A DNA stretch of 64,000 bases from Chloroflexota bacterium (GTDB lineage Bacteria; Chloroflexota; Dehalococcoidia; Tepidiformales; Tepidiformaceae). Under the pieces are notes generated by a model. The model made no database searches and had not been told where the DNA came from. It saw only the letters and a program-made list of their open reading frames with translations. The translations under genes were made by a program, and so were the position numbers. Where the stretch lies: NCBI GenBank assembly GCA_026705605.1, contig JAPPAK010000001.1, positions 434,001 to 498,000 of the forward strand, read 5' to 3'. Below, one piece after another: positions 54,372 through 63,608 of this stretch (positions are counted from its first letter, which is position 1; each line of letters opens with the position of its first letter).

Positions 54372-56747
54372 CTACCCCTCCCCCTCGGCAGGCGCAAAGC
54401 TCGCAACCCACCGCTCCGCCCGCACCGTGATGCTCTCCCCGTCGCTCACGATCGTCACGCGACCGTGGACGTCGGTGCGCAGCACCGCGCGCCCTTCCAG
54501 GTCCACGAGCGTCTCGTCCGTCGGGTGTCCGAAGCGGTTCCCCTCGCCCGCCGAGATCACCGTGACCCACGCCCCCGTGGCGTCGAAGAACCCGTCCGCG
54601 TTGGTACTGGCGCCGTGGTGTGGAACCTTGAGCACGTGCGCCCCGATGTCCCCGGAGGCGAGGAGGGCGCGCTGCGCCTCCTCCTCGATGTCGCCCGTCA
54701 GCAGGATGGTGGCCTCGCCGTAGGTGACCCGCAGCACCACCGACCATCTGTTCCGCGGCCCCTCGATCGCCCCGCTCGGCGGCCACAGCGTCTCGAAACG
54801 CACCCCATCGACCTCGAACGCGTCCCCGCGGCGCAGCGTCTGACGCGTTCCCGCTGCCGCCTCGTAGCTCGCGAAGACGGCTGTCTCGCGAGGCTGCCCG
54901 TTGTCGTACACCTGCCCCACGTCGAAGCGCTTCAGCAGCGCCGGCAGCCCGCCGAGGTGGTCCGCATCGGGGTGCGTAAGCACCACCGCTGCGATCCCGC
55001 GCTGCCAGTGCGGGAGCACGTCGCTGAGTTCGCGCGCCAGCACGATGCCGCTCGGGCCGCCGTCCACCACCACCCGTTCCCCGTTCGGCGTCGTCACGAG
55101 GATGGCGTCCCCCTGCCCCACGTCCAGCACGGTCACCTGCAGCGTTCCTGGCCCGCCCGCAGGCCAGACGCTGACTGCTACGATCGCCGCCACCAGCGCC
55201 CCCGCGCCGCTCGCCAGGGCAGCCGCCCGCACCGTCCTCACGACGTCCTTTCGCGGCTCCTGCTCTGCGAGTCTTGGGGCGAGGTAGCGATAGGCGGGCC
55301 ACGCGAGGGCGCCAAGCGCCACGGTCGCGAGGAGGGCCGCCTCCGCCCCGAAGCGCGGCACCGTGACCGCCGCTCGCGGTAGGCTCGCCCCCGCCTCCGC
55401 CATCCAGATGATGAACGCCAGCGGGTAGTACGCGACGAGCCCCACGGCCCACCCCGCCGGCTCCCACACCGCTCCCGCGATCGCCGCCGCCCCGCTCAGC
55501 CAGAACGCGATCGCGAACACCGGCACGGTGGGGATGTTCACCAGCGGCCCGATGAGTGACACCTGCCCGAACGTCACCCAGATGATCGGGAGCGCGGCGA
55601 CCCAGGCGGCCAGCGAGAGCGACGCCACCTCGAACAGCACGTTGGGAACGACGCCCGCCGCCCCCACCCTCGCCGCCACCCACGCCAGCCCGTTCCGGAT
55701 CCAGGGGCCGAACACGATGAGCCCGGCGGTCGAGGCCACGCTCAACTGGAATCCCGCCTCCAGCGCCAGCCGGGGCTGCGCAGCCGTCATCACGATGGCC
55801 GCCGCCGCCAGCGCCGCGAGACCGCTTCGCGGCCGCCCCAGCCAGAACCCGACGAGCACGATCAGCGCCATGATTCCCGCCCGCACGACCGTCTCCTCCG
55901 CCCCCGCGAGGAACACGTACAGCACGAGCGAGGCGGTCGCCGGCACGGTGGCCCAGTTGCGGCCCACGAGCGGGACGAACAGCAGGAACGCGAGCGCCGT
56001 CACCAGCGCGATGTTCGAGCCCGAGACGGCGACGAAGTGCGCCAGTCCCGTTTCCCGGAACGCTTGCGTGAGCTCACGCGGCATCGTCCCGTCGCGGCCC
56101 ATCACGATGCCCGACCCGAGCGCCGCCGCCGGCTCGGGCAGGGCCGCCTGCATCGAGCGTTCCAGCCGCAGCCGCATCTCCGCGGCCAGCGCGCGCGGAC
56201 TACCGCCCGGTCCCTCCCCGGTCCGCTCCACCCGCGGGAAGCTCATCGTCCCGACGACGTCCCGGCGAGCGAGGAAGGCGCGGTAGTCGAACGCCTCGAG
56301 TTCGGGCGGAGCCTCCAGCCTCCCCGACAGCCGCACGGGTGTCCCGTACCCCAGATCATCGGTCTGGCGCACCGTGACTAGCGCGCGACCATCCGTGTCG
56401 CGCCACACCCCGCCGTCCTCCACCCGCTCCACCCTGACGTGGTAGCGATTCGTCGTCAGGCCCGGGTCCGGCTCGGAGTCGATACGCCCTTCGAGCGTCA
56501 CCTCCGCGCCGACCGAACGTGCGAGGTCGGGTAGCGGTTCACTCGCCCAGCCCTCGAAGTGCCAGGCCCCGAGGAGTGCCAGCACGGCGGCTGCTCCCAG
56601 CAGTGCCGCTGCTCCCCGCCCCCGCAGTGCCCAAGCCCCGGGCGCAGCGGCGGCAAACCACGCTCCGGCCACCCACACGGGCGCATCCCACACGCCAACA
56701 ACCGCGAAGCCCAGGAGCCACGCAGCAGCGAGAAAGGGGAGGGTCAC
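54372..56747 (-). CDS. comEC: ComEC/Rec2 DNA-uptake channel protein
   Basis: 791 residues. N-terminal DUF4131 region with membrane segments and an OB-like loop, the competence domain ([35 protein letters not shown]) and a C-terminal MBL domain ([36 protein letters not shown]). Full length, so transport of single-stranded DNA is possible, but no comEA or pilin genes lie here. Confidence 0.95.
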   Translation of the reverse strand: MTLPFLAAAWLLGFAVVGVWDAPVWVAGAWFAAAAPGAWALRGRGAAALLGAAAVLALLGAWHFEGWASEPLPDLARSVGAEVTLEGRIDSEPDPGLTTNRYHVRVERVEDGGVWRDTDGRALVTVRQTDDLGYGTPVRLSGRLEAPPELEAFDYRAFLARRDVVGTMSFPRVERTGEGPGGSPRALAAEMRLRLERSMQAALPEPAAALGSGIVMGRDGTMPRELTQAFRETGLAHFVAVSGSNIALVTALAFLLFVPLVGRNWATVPATASLVLYVFLAGAEETVVRAGIMALIVLVGFWLGRPRSGLAALAAAAIVMTAAQPRLALEAGFQLSVASTAGLIVFGPWIRNGLAWVAARVGAAGVVPNVLFEVASLSLAAWVAALPIIWVTFGQVSLIGPLVNIPTVPVFAIAFWLSGAAAIAGAVWEPAGWAVGLVAYYPLAFIIWMAEAGASLPRAAVTVPRFGAEAALLATVALGALAWPAYRYLAPRLAEQEPRKDVVRTVRAAALASGAGALVAAIVAVSVWPAGGPGTLQVTVLDVGQGDAILVTTPNGERVVVDGGPSGIVLARELSDVLPHWQRGIAAVVLTHPDADHLGGLPALLKRFDVGQVYDNGQPRETAVFASYEAAAGTRQTLRRGDAFEVDGVRFETLWPPSGAIEGPRNRWSVVLRVTYGEATILLTGDIEEEAQRALLASGDIGAHVLKVPHHGASTNADGFFDATGAWVTVISAGEGNRFGHPTDETLVDLEGRAVLRTDVHGRVTIVSDGESITVRAERWVASFAPAEGEG

Positions 56748-56772
56748 CGGAACTCGGGGTCAGGGAGGCGGG

Positions 56773-57447
56773 TCAGGCGACGAATCGGTAGCCCTTGCCA
56801 CGAATCGTCTCAAGCTGCTCGTCGCTGCCGAGGACCGCCCGCATCTTGCGGCGCAGGTTGCTCACATGGGCGCGCACGAGCGTGTTCGCTCCGGCGTCGT
56901 CGTGGTACTGCCAGACCTCGGCCAGCAGCGTGCGGGGATGCAGGATTTCCCCCTCATGCGCCATCAGGTACGCCAGCAGGTTCGCTTCGATGTTCGTCAG
57001 GTGCTCGGATCCCTCGGTCCCCTTGAGGGTGTTGGTGTCCGTCTCGACCTCGAAGGGGGCACGCGCCGTGCGCGTCGGGTCGCCGAGCATGCTCCGAAGC
57101 GTCTCGCCCAGCTTCTCCAGCGGGAACGGCTTCTTGATCACGGGGCCGGGAACGTGGAAGTGCGGCCGGCGCGAACCCTTCCGCAGCATGTACACCAACG
57201 AAGGCGCCTCGCGGTCCTGATACGTGCGCGCCAGCCATTGGCTGAACTGTGTGAAGCGGGAGCCTGGCTCGCCCCGGGGCACGCCCTGAACATCGACCAC
57301 CAGCGCAGATGGTGCGAAGGGGTCGAGTTGGGCCATCAACACGTCGTAGTTGGGATACGTCGCCACCTCGTACCCCCGTTCGCGGAGGTAGGTATGGAGT
57401 GCCTCTCGCATACGAGGGTCACGGCTGACGGCAACTACGACAGGCAA
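56773..57447 (-). CDS. winged-helix regulator with degenerate receiver domain
   Basis: 224 residues. N-terminal receiver-like fold: the acid pair expected near residues 9-10 is replaced by SRD, and the phosphate-acceptor region is VVDVQG, so phosphorylation may be absent. C-terminal OmpR-type winged helix (LTNIEANLLAYLMAH; RTLLAEVWQYHDDAGANTLVRAHVSNLRRK; IRGKGYRFVA). TTG start. It has a strong promoter just upstream and no histidine kinase beside it. Confidence 0.85.
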   Translation of the reverse strand: MPVVVAVSRDPRMREALHTYLRERGYEVATYPNYDVLMAQLDPFAPSALVVDVQGVPRGEPGSRFTQFSQWLARTYQDREAPSLVYMLRKGSRRPHFHVPGPVIKKPFPLEKLGETLRSMLGDPTRTARAPFEVETDTNTLKGTEGSEHLTNIEANLLAYLMAHEGEILHPRTLLAEVWQYHDDAGANTLVRAHVSNLRRKMRAVLGSDEQLETIRGKGYRFVA

Positions 57448-57477
57448 TTCAATCTCACGTTTTCGGGTGGCTCGCGC

Positions 57478-57505
57478 ATACTAGGATGCTGGTGGGGGGT
57501 GTCAA
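57478..57505 (-). promoter_or_regulatory. promoter for the winged-helix regulator
   Basis: Perfect -35 TTGACA (57505-57500), 16-base spacer with six C, and -10 TAGTAT (57483-57478) on the minus strand, about 30 bases before the start codon. The remaining gap to 57631 holds no further feature. Confidence 0.6.
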
Positions 57506-57631
57506 GAGAATCGAGAGACATAAATTCATGAGTTCTGGCGAGAAGCTCCCGGCGCCCGCCGGAGGGTCACGAGGAGCCTCCCTGGAACTCCGGCATTGCG
57601 CCCCGCACGAGAGGGAGTCTTGCCCCCGAAG

Positions 57632-58414
57632 CTACTCCTCGATGGCAGTCAGCTCATACGTCAGGCGTTCGATCCTCGCCCTCACGACCCGGTGCGGAGC
57701 ATCCACCTCCAGCCAGATCAGCTGCGTCACCGTGCTCGTCTCGATCCTGACCCTCCACGTCTGGAACGAGCCCGCCGGAACATCCACTTCTTCCTGTTCC
57801 AACACCGCGACATCCGCCGAAAACACCCGCCCCGTCGAGGCATTCACGTTCGTGAACGACCCCTCGAAGCCTTCCCGGAGCGGGATTCCCCGCACCAGCC
57901 ACAGCAGCTCCTCGTCATCGTACCAAGCCGGATCCGGCACCCCTTCGATCGGGTCGGGGAGCTCCCGTTCCGCCGAGAGGGTCTCGCTTGGCTCCTCCCC
58001 GCCCGCCTCGTACTGCTTCGAGTCGAACCGGACGACCCGTTCATCCGGCAGGTAGGTGGTGGCGAAGTGGCGAGCGTTCCCCTCCTCCAGGTCGAGCACG
58101 ACCCGCAGCGACGAGAATGGCCGCAGCGTTGCTGAGTCCACGAGCGCGGAACCGTTGTCCTCGTAACGACCCTCTTCCGCATCGCGACAGAGCCGCCGTA
58201 CTTCTGTGACTCCCGGCGAGACCTCAGGATTCGTCTCTAGCACGCACGTTCCTTCGAGGTTGTCGCGTTGCGTTAGGTTGTAGTGGAGCCGTTCAGGCCC
58301 GGTCCATGGCGCCTCCGTGAACACCGGGGCGTGCGACTCGATCGGTTCGCTGCCGCACGCGAGAAGCGCCGCGCCTGCCAGCGCCGCCACGGCCAACCCC
58401 AGCCGGCGCCTCAC
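57632..58414 (-). CDS. lipoprotein of unknown function
   Basis: 260 residues from the GTG at 58414. Short signal with lipobox Cys20 (LLACGS), then a beta-rich domain with many Glu/Asp-Val-Arg strands and features such as GSFQTWRVRIE and LTYELTAIEE, reminiscent of DUF3108-like outer-surface proteins; this is a loose resemblance. The start overlaps the threonine aldolase stop (GTGA). Confidence 0.65.
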   Translation of the reverse strand: MRRRLGLAVAALAGAALLACGSEPIESHAPVFTEAPWTGPERLHYNLTQRDNLEGTCVLETNPEVSPGVTEVRRLCRDAEEGRYEDNGSALVDSATLRPFSSLRVVLDLEEGNARHFATTYLPDERVVRFDSKQYEAGGEEPSETLSAERELPDPIEGVPDPAWYDDEELLWLVRGIPLREGFEGSFTNVNASTGRVFSADVAVLEQEEVDVPAGSFQTWRVRIETSTVTQLIWLEVDAPHRVVRARIERLTYELTAIEE

Positions 58415-59448
58415 GCCGCCGCCACCGCCTGCTCGATGCGTCGCAGGGCCTCGTCGATGGCGGCCGCATCGACGTCCTTGTGCGTGACCATGCGGATCCG
58501 TCCGGCGCCGAACGGCACCGCCCGCACGCCCTGGTCCGCGAACGCCGCCAGCCACCCCTCCCGCGTCCCCTCGAGGACACGCAGGATGACGATGTTCGTC
58601 GCCGGCGTCTCAACCGCGAACGGCCCCAGCCGTCCCAGCCCTTCCGCAAGTGTGCGCGCGTTCGCGTGATCCTCCGCGAGACGCTCGATGTTGTGCTCTA
58701 GCGCGTGGACTCCCGCCGCGGCGAGCACCCCCGCCTGTCGCATCCCTCCACCCAGCATCTTCCTTTCCCTTCGCGCCCGGTCGATCAGCTCGCTCGGGCC
58801 GCAGAGCACGGAGCCGACCGGGCACGCCAGCCCCTTCGAAAGGCAGAACGAGACAGAGTCGGCGGCTGCGACCAGCTCCGCTGCCGGTGTTTCGCTCGCG
58901 ACCTCGGCGTTGAAGATGCGGGCCCCGTCGAGGTGCACGCCCGCCCCCGCTTCGCGCGCGATGGCGGCCAGGGCCTCCGTCTTCGCCGCCGGGAGAACCT
59001 GACCCCCGCAGCTGTTGTGCGTGTTCTCCAGGCAGAGCAGGGCCGTTCGTGGCGTGTGGAGATTCGGCTCCCGGATGGCCGCCTCCACATCACTCTCGTC
59101 GAGCCCACCCCCGGCGTCGTTCGGCAGCGGGCGCAGCTGCACCCCGCCGATACGCGCCGATCCCGCGACCTCGGCGTTGAAGATGTGCGACTGGCTACCG
59201 AGGAGCACTTCGTCGGTGGGACGGGTGTGGCTCAGGACCGCTACGAGGTTCGCCATCGTGCCGCTCGGCACGTAGACGGCTGCTTCCTTGCCCACGCGCT
59301 CGGCCGCCATCGCTTCGAGCCGGTTCACGCTCGGGTCGTCCCCGAAGACATCGTCGCCGACCTCCGCCCCGGCCATGGCGCGACGCATCGCGGCGTCCGG
59401 CTGCGTCACCGTGTCGCTGCGTAGGTCGATAGATTGCGTGTCGCTCAT
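58411..59448 (-). CDS. ltaE: low-specificity L-threonine aldolase
   Basis: 345 residues. Cleaves threonine to glycine and acetaldehyde, PLP-dependent. DLRSDTVTQPDAAMRRAM, CLENTHNSCGGQVLPA, HLDGARIFNAEV and the PLP Lys in FCLSKGLACPVGSVL are standard. It sits in a coupled trio between an unknown protein and a lipoprotein, with four-base overlaps at both ends. Confidence 0.93.
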   Translation of the reverse strand: MSDTQSIDLRSDTVTQPDAAMRRAMAGAEVGDDVFGDDPSVNRLEAMAAERVGKEAAVYVPSGTMANLVAVLSHTRPTDEVLLGSQSHIFNAEVAGSARIGGVQLRPLPNDAGGGLDESDVEAAIREPNLHTPRTALLCLENTHNSCGGQVLPAAKTEALAAIAREAGAGVHLDGARIFNAEVASETPAAELVAAADSVSFCLSKGLACPVGSVLCGPSELIDRARRERKMLGGGMRQAGVLAAAGVHALEHNIERLAEDHANARTLAEGLGRLGPFAVETPATNIVILRVLEGTREGWLAAFADQGVRAVPFGAGRIRMVTHKDVDAAAIDEALRRIEQAVAAA

Positions 59449-59882
59449 TCGCGCTGCCAGATGGTGCGCATGCCTTCACCCCCGCGCACCGCCGCCAGCA
59501 CCTCGCGCCGCTCCTCGTCGAGCAGCTCCCGGTGAACCCGCACCGCCTCCTCCCCCGCCGTCTCGCCCCCGATCGCTTCCATCCGCCCCCGCACCACATC
59601 CCACAGTCCCGACTCCCCGATGACGCTGACCCGACGCGGCCACGCGAACGACATCAGCTTCTCGGGATAGGGGAACGCCGGCCGCAGCTCCTTGACCGCC
59701 CGCACGCGTTCTTCCACCGAGTTCACCCGCGGCACGCGCGAAATGTAGGGAGGTTCCGTGGCCGTGCTGCGGAAGTCGACGAGTACGCGGCTGCCCACGG
59801 TCTCGAGTCGGATGATCAGCACTTCCGAGTCCTCGATGACGCGGCGCACCTCGTCCAGGTCGATGCCAAAGTCGTCGCTCAC
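59445..59882 (-). CDS. conserved-looking protein of unknown function
   Basis: 145 residues. The N-terminal half reads as beta strands (EVLIIRLETVGSRVLVDFRS) followed by PPYISRVPRVNSVEERV; the C-terminal half is helical and charged, ending IWQRE. No family recognised. Four-base overlap with ltaE shows it is translated. It begins about 66 bases after the deacetylase stop. Confidence 0.6.
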   Translation of the reverse strand: MSDDFGIDLDEVRRVIEDSEVLIIRLETVGSRVLVDFRSTATEPPYISRVPRVNSVEERVRAVKELRPAFPYPEKLMSFAWPRRVSVIGESGLWDVVRGRMEAIGGETAGEEAVRVHRELLDEERREVLAAVRGGEGMRTIWQRE

Positions 59883-59948
59883 AAGTGGTGCTCCGTGCGG
59901 GCTCCGGTCATGGTAGCAGCCCTGTTCTGGGCCGCCAGCGAAAGGGCC

Positions 59949-62264
59949 TTACTGGCACAGCAACGCGAACGTAAACCCGCGCGCTGAGAGTTCCCCGAGC
60001 ACCCGGTCGAGCGCCGCGACAGTCTGCGAACGCTCCCCTCCCCCGTCGTGCATCAGCAGGATCGCTCCGGGGCGAGCGTGCGCAAGCAGGTGCTCGGCGA
60101 TCTGGTCCGCGCCCGGCCTGCGCCAGTCCTGCGGGTCGACGGTCCAGAGCGTGAGCGTCTTCCCCAGCTCCGCTGCCAGCGTGCCCGTCTGCGCGTCGTA
60201 GGCGCCGTATGGTGGCCGCAGGCACGCGATCGGGTCGGCCCGGTCGCCTGCCGCCTCGTGGATCGCCCGGTCCGTATCCCGCACCTCGGCGATGAACGTC
60301 TCCCGGTCCACCTTGTCCAGCGAGGCATGGTCGAACGTGTGGTTCTCGGGGTCGTGCCCTTCCTCCACCAAACGCGCTGCCAGTTCGGGGTAGGCCAGCA
60401 CGTTCTGCCCCAGCACAAAAAAGGTCGCCGTCGCGCCGTGCCGCGCGAGCACATCGAGCACCTGTGGCGTCCAGGTCGGGTGGGGACCGTCGTCGAACGT
60501 GAGGTAGATGACCGGCTCGCCCGCAGCGCCGTGCGCGGGATGCGTCACGGACGGCGGAGGGCTGGACGGAGCGACATCCTTCGGTTGCTGGCTCGCTTCT
60601 ACCAACTGCTCCAACGCGTCCCAGGTCGGCCCATCGACGACTCCCGTCGGGGCCAGGCCCGCCTCCACCTGCAGCTTTAAGACAGCTTCTCGCGTCGCCT
60701 CGTCGTAGACGTCGTAGTAGCGCCCCGGATACCGGAACCCGAGCGCGGGCACGCGCGCGAGCCGCTGGTGCAGGGCTCGCACCGCCCGCCCCCGGTCCCC
60801 CGTGCCCAGCGTGTACTGCTCGAGGAACGAGGGGCTGGGGGCGTCGAGCAACGTCTCTTGGTCCGGTGCATCCGGGGGAAGGCCGGGCGCGACCTCGATG
60901 GACTCCAGGTACGCCTTCGCCTGCTGTAGGAACGCGTCGTCGGGAGCCAGTCGAAGCGCGCGTCCGATCGACGACCGCGCTCGGCTCAGCTCCTCCGGCG
61001 AAGCGAGCACTTGGCCCAGCGACCGCACGGCGTGGATGGCGGGGTCGTCGTCGCGGACCTTCAGCGCCTCGTCCGCATAGAAGAGGAGGTACGAGACCAT
61101 CGTCGGCAGGGCGGTTTCGGCTGCGGTCCCGCTGATGAGCGGCCCGTCGAGTGCGAACGCCTCCGCTGGCGTGAGCGCCTGCATCAGGGCGAACGCCGCG
61201 CCGTATTCGCCGGCCAGCACGTTCGTCAGCAGCGGCTGCCCCGGCGAGCCTGCGTACGCAATCCGCAGGGCCGCCATCCGGTTCACCACCGTGGAGAGCC
61301 AGCGCAACGCCTCGTGGTCTGGAGCCTGGCGCGAGGTCTCGATCGCGAGTGCGGCTGCATCCCGCCACAGGTTTGCTCCCGCCAACCGCACAACCCGCTC
61401 CGCCTGCGCCGCCAGGTCGCCTTCGAGGTCATCCGGCGTCTCCAGCGGTACCTGCTCGTACTCCACCCCGGTCCAGCGGTACACCTGCTCGCCGCGCTCC
61501 GCCACCGCGCAGGCGTAGCAGAACACATAGGGGTCCGACGTATTGAAGATGAGTTCGGCGACGCCGTCACCGTCGAGGTCGGCGATGCTGCCCGAGTCGG
61601 ATCCCGCGCTAATGTGCGAGACCATCGTCGCGAGCTGCTCGCCCTCGGCCAGCAGCACATCGAACGTCCCCGCGTGCGCCCCGGTCTGTCCGCGAATCGC
61701 GATCAACACGCCTGGTCCTGCTGCCCGCCGGGGACCCGGATCGAGCACCTCGACCGTGTGCGTGCGCTGGGGGGCCGTCTCCAGGGTCACCTGCGACAGC
61801 TCCTCCGACCACGAAGCGTCGTCGTTGCGCCGGTACAGCGCGACGAAGTGGAAGAAGTTGACTCCGTTCCCGTCGGCCCCCTGGTAGTAGGGTTGCGGTC
61901 CGTTCGTGACTACCACCCAGAGCTCGCCCGCTTCGTCCCGAAGCCCAAGAGGAAACGCGTGCGCCGTCAGCTCCTCCGCGCTCTCTCCGAACTCCTCGAT
62001 CACCGGCGCGAGCGCCATCTCCGCCAGCTCGGCGGCGAGGACCGCCTTGTCCTCCGCCGGCGGCTCCACGGCTGGCGCTGCGGTTGGTGAGGGGGTAGCA
62101 GTTTCCGTAGCGGTCGCGGTCGTCGGCGTGGCCGCCGCGGAAGTCTCCCGTGCTTCAGGCGTCGATGGCGGTGGCGTGGGTTCGGGGGATCCGCACGCGA
62201 GCGATGCCGCTGCGGCCACCCCCAGCAGGAGCGCCGCGCACACGGTGATACCCCTTGCCGGCAT
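59949..62264 (-). CDS. polysaccharide deacetylase lipoprotein with peptidoglycan-binding domain
   Basis: 771 residues from the ATG at 62264. Lipobox Cys24 region (AASLACGS), a Thr/Ala/Pro linker, then a domain with an FG-GAP-like SIADLDGDGVAELIF, a helical repeat-like middle, a PG-binding-1-like domain (GTGDRGRAVRALHQRLARV; VVDGPTWDALEQL) and a C-terminal NodB deacetylase (YLTFDDGPHPTW; HTFDHASL; LRPPYGAYD; LLMHDGGG). It probably removes acetyl groups from cell-wall glycan at the surface. Confidence 0.87.
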   Translation of the reverse strand: MPARGITVCAALLLGVAAAASLACGSPEPTPPPSTPEARETSAAATPTTATATETATPSPTAAPAVEPPAEDKAVLAAELAEMALAPVIEEFGESAEELTAHAFPLGLRDEAGELWVVVTNGPQPYYQGADGNGVNFFHFVALYRRNDDASWSEELSQVTLETAPQRTHTVEVLDPGPRRAAGPGVLIAIRGQTGAHAGTFDVLLAEGEQLATMVSHISAGSDSGSIADLDGDGVAELIFNTSDPYVFCYACAVAERGEQVYRWTGVEYEQVPLETPDDLEGDLAAQAERVVRLAGANLWRDAAALAIETSRQAPDHEALRWLSTVVNRMAALRIAYAGSPGQPLLTNVLAGEYGAAFALMQALTPAEAFALDGPLISGTAAETALPTMVSYLLFYADEALKVRDDDPAIHAVRSLGQVLASPEELSRARSSIGRALRLAPDDAFLQQAKAYLESIEVAPGLPPDAPDQETLLDAPSPSFLEQYTLGTGDRGRAVRALHQRLARVPALGFRYPGRYYDVYDEATREAVLKLQVEAGLAPTGVVDGPTWDALEQLVEASQQPKDVAPSSPPPSVTHPAHGAAGEPVIYLTFDDGPHPTWTPQVLDVLARHGATATFFVLGQNVLAYPELAARLVEEGHDPENHTFDHASLDKVDRETFIAEVRDTDRAIHEAAGDRADPIACLRPPYGAYDAQTGTLAAELGKTLTLWTVDPQDWRRPGADQIAEHLLAHARPGAILLMHDGGGERSQTVAALDRVLGELSARGFTFALLCQ

Positions 62265-62289
62265 GCTCGCGCCCCTCTCGTGGTGGTGT

Positions 62290-62366
62290 TGGTCGGGGTG
62301 CCCGGATTTGAACCGGGGACCTCGCGGCCCCAAACCGCGCGCTCTGCCGGGCTGAGCTACACCCCG
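62290..62366 (-). tRNA. tRNA-Pro (anticodon UGG)
   Basis: 77 bases including encoded CCA. Acceptor CGGGGTG pairs with CACCCCG; D arm GTAGCTCAGCCCGGCAGAGC; anticodon arm CGCGG-TTTGGGG-CCGCG gives UGG; T arm CCCGG-TTCAAAT-CCGGG. Confidence 0.97.
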
Positions 62367-62399
62367 TGCAGTCAGCGTACCGCACGCCTTCCGCAGGCC

Positions 62400-63338
62400 C
62401 TAGGCTGGCAGCGGCTGCGCGCATCCGATGATGTCGTGGACGTCCGCCACCTCGTGCGCCTCCAGCCACGCCTCAAGCTCCTCCAGCACGTCCAGTGGCG
62501 CCCGCGGGTTCGAGAACGAGGCCGTCCCCACCTGCACCGCCGTCGCCCCCGCCATCAGGAACTCGACCGCGTCGCGCCCGCTACTGATGCCCCCGCAGCC
62601 TATGAGCGGGACGCGCACCGCCTGTGCGACCTCGTACACCACCCGCAGCGCGACCGGCTTGATCGCGGGGCCGCTCAGCCCGCCGCTTGCTCGCGGCAGC
62701 ACCGGCCTCCGCGTATCAGTGTCGATGGCCAGTCCCGGAACCGTGTTGATCGCGCAGATGGCGGAGGCGCCCTCGTCCACGCAGGCGCCGGCGATCTCCG
62801 CGGGGTCCGTCGCCGCCGGCGTCAGCTTCACAATGACCGGCAGCTCGCACGAGCGCACGGCTGCCCGGGTGGCCTGTGCCGCCGCCTGGGCGCTCAGGCC
62901 GAAATCGAGGCCGTTGTCGACATTCGGGCAGCTGAAGTTGAGCTCAAGCGCAGCCACTCCCGGCACGCCGTCGAAAGCTCGCGCCAGGTCGCCGTAGTCC
63001 CCTGCCGAATCCCCCGCGACGTTCACGATGACGGGCACGTCCCAGCCCGCCCAGACGGGCGCCATCTCCGCGATGATGCGGTCGGGCCCGAGGTTCTGGA
63101 GGCCGATCGAGTTCAGCATGCCCGAGGGAGTTTCCGCCACGCGCGGCTGCGGATTGCCCGCCCGAGGCAGGGGCGTGACGCCCTTCGACACGACTGCTCC
63201 GAGCCGGTTCACGTCGAACTGCCGGGCGAACTCCAGACCCCAGCTGAACGTGCCGGAAGCTGGCATCACGGGGTTTCGGAGGCTCAGGTTCGTCTTGCGC
63301 TCGGGCGCGAGCTCAACCGCCAGTTGGGGGGGTGTCAC
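62400..63338 (-). CDS. pyrD: dihydroorotate dehydrogenase, class 1B catalytic subunit
   Basis: 312 residues, FMN-dependent TIM barrel of pyrimidine synthesis. NPVMPASGTF, GMLNSIGLQN, ELNFSCPNV with catalytic Cys137, and GCGGISSGRDAVEFLMAGA are class 1B marks; this class usually works with the FeS/FAD subunit PyrK, which is not seen here. GTG start. Confidence 0.94.
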   Translation of the reverse strand: MTPPQLAVELAPERKTNLSLRNPVMPASGTFSWGLEFARQFDVNRLGAVVSKGVTPLPRAGNPQPRVAETPSGMLNSIGLQNLGPDRIIAEMAPVWAGWDVPVIVNVAGDSAGDYGDLARAFDGVPGVAALELNFSCPNVDNGLDFGLSAQAAAQATRAAVRSCELPVIVKLTPAATDPAEIAGACVDEGASAICAINTVPGLAIDTDTRRPVLPRASGGLSGPAIKPVALRVVYEVAQAVRVPLIGCGGISSGRDAVEFLMAGATAVQVGTASFSNPRAPLDVLEELEAWLEAHEVADVHDIIGCAQPLPA

Positions 63339-63359
63339 GGGTTCAGTGTACGGCGCGAG

Positions 63360-63554
63360 CTACGCACGGTCCGGCGCCGGCTCCTTCCGCCCCGAGCGGC
63401 GGTTGCGCCACAGCCGTTCGGTCTCCGAATTCTCGAAGTCGCGTTCACTTCCGCAGTGCTTGCAGGTACCCCGGCTGAGGTGCCCGTTGGGCGTCGCGAT
63501 GATCCAGTGGTGCGTGCAGGTTCCAGTTGCCGCGCGATGCCTGCTGGCGTGCAT
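63360..63554 (-). CDS. small zinc-ribbon-like protein
   Basis: 64 residues. Its core reads THHWIIATPNGHLSRGTCKH followed by CGSERDF: His-His, a Gly/Pro turn, and a CxxC pair that with an upstream Cys could bind zinc. Similar short proteins with HHWxI-PNG-CxxCG occur in high-GC bacteria and Chloroflexota. The function is unknown. The ATG at 63554 has a modest upstream purine run. Confidence 0.6.
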   Translation of the reverse strand: MHASRHRAATGTCTHHWIIATPNGHLSRGTCKHCGSERDFENSETERLWRNRRSGRKEPAPDRA

Positions 63555-63608
63555 GTCAAACCCCGTTGGGTTCGGCGCCCCGCCGCGCGCGAATCCATCA
63601 TTACTACC

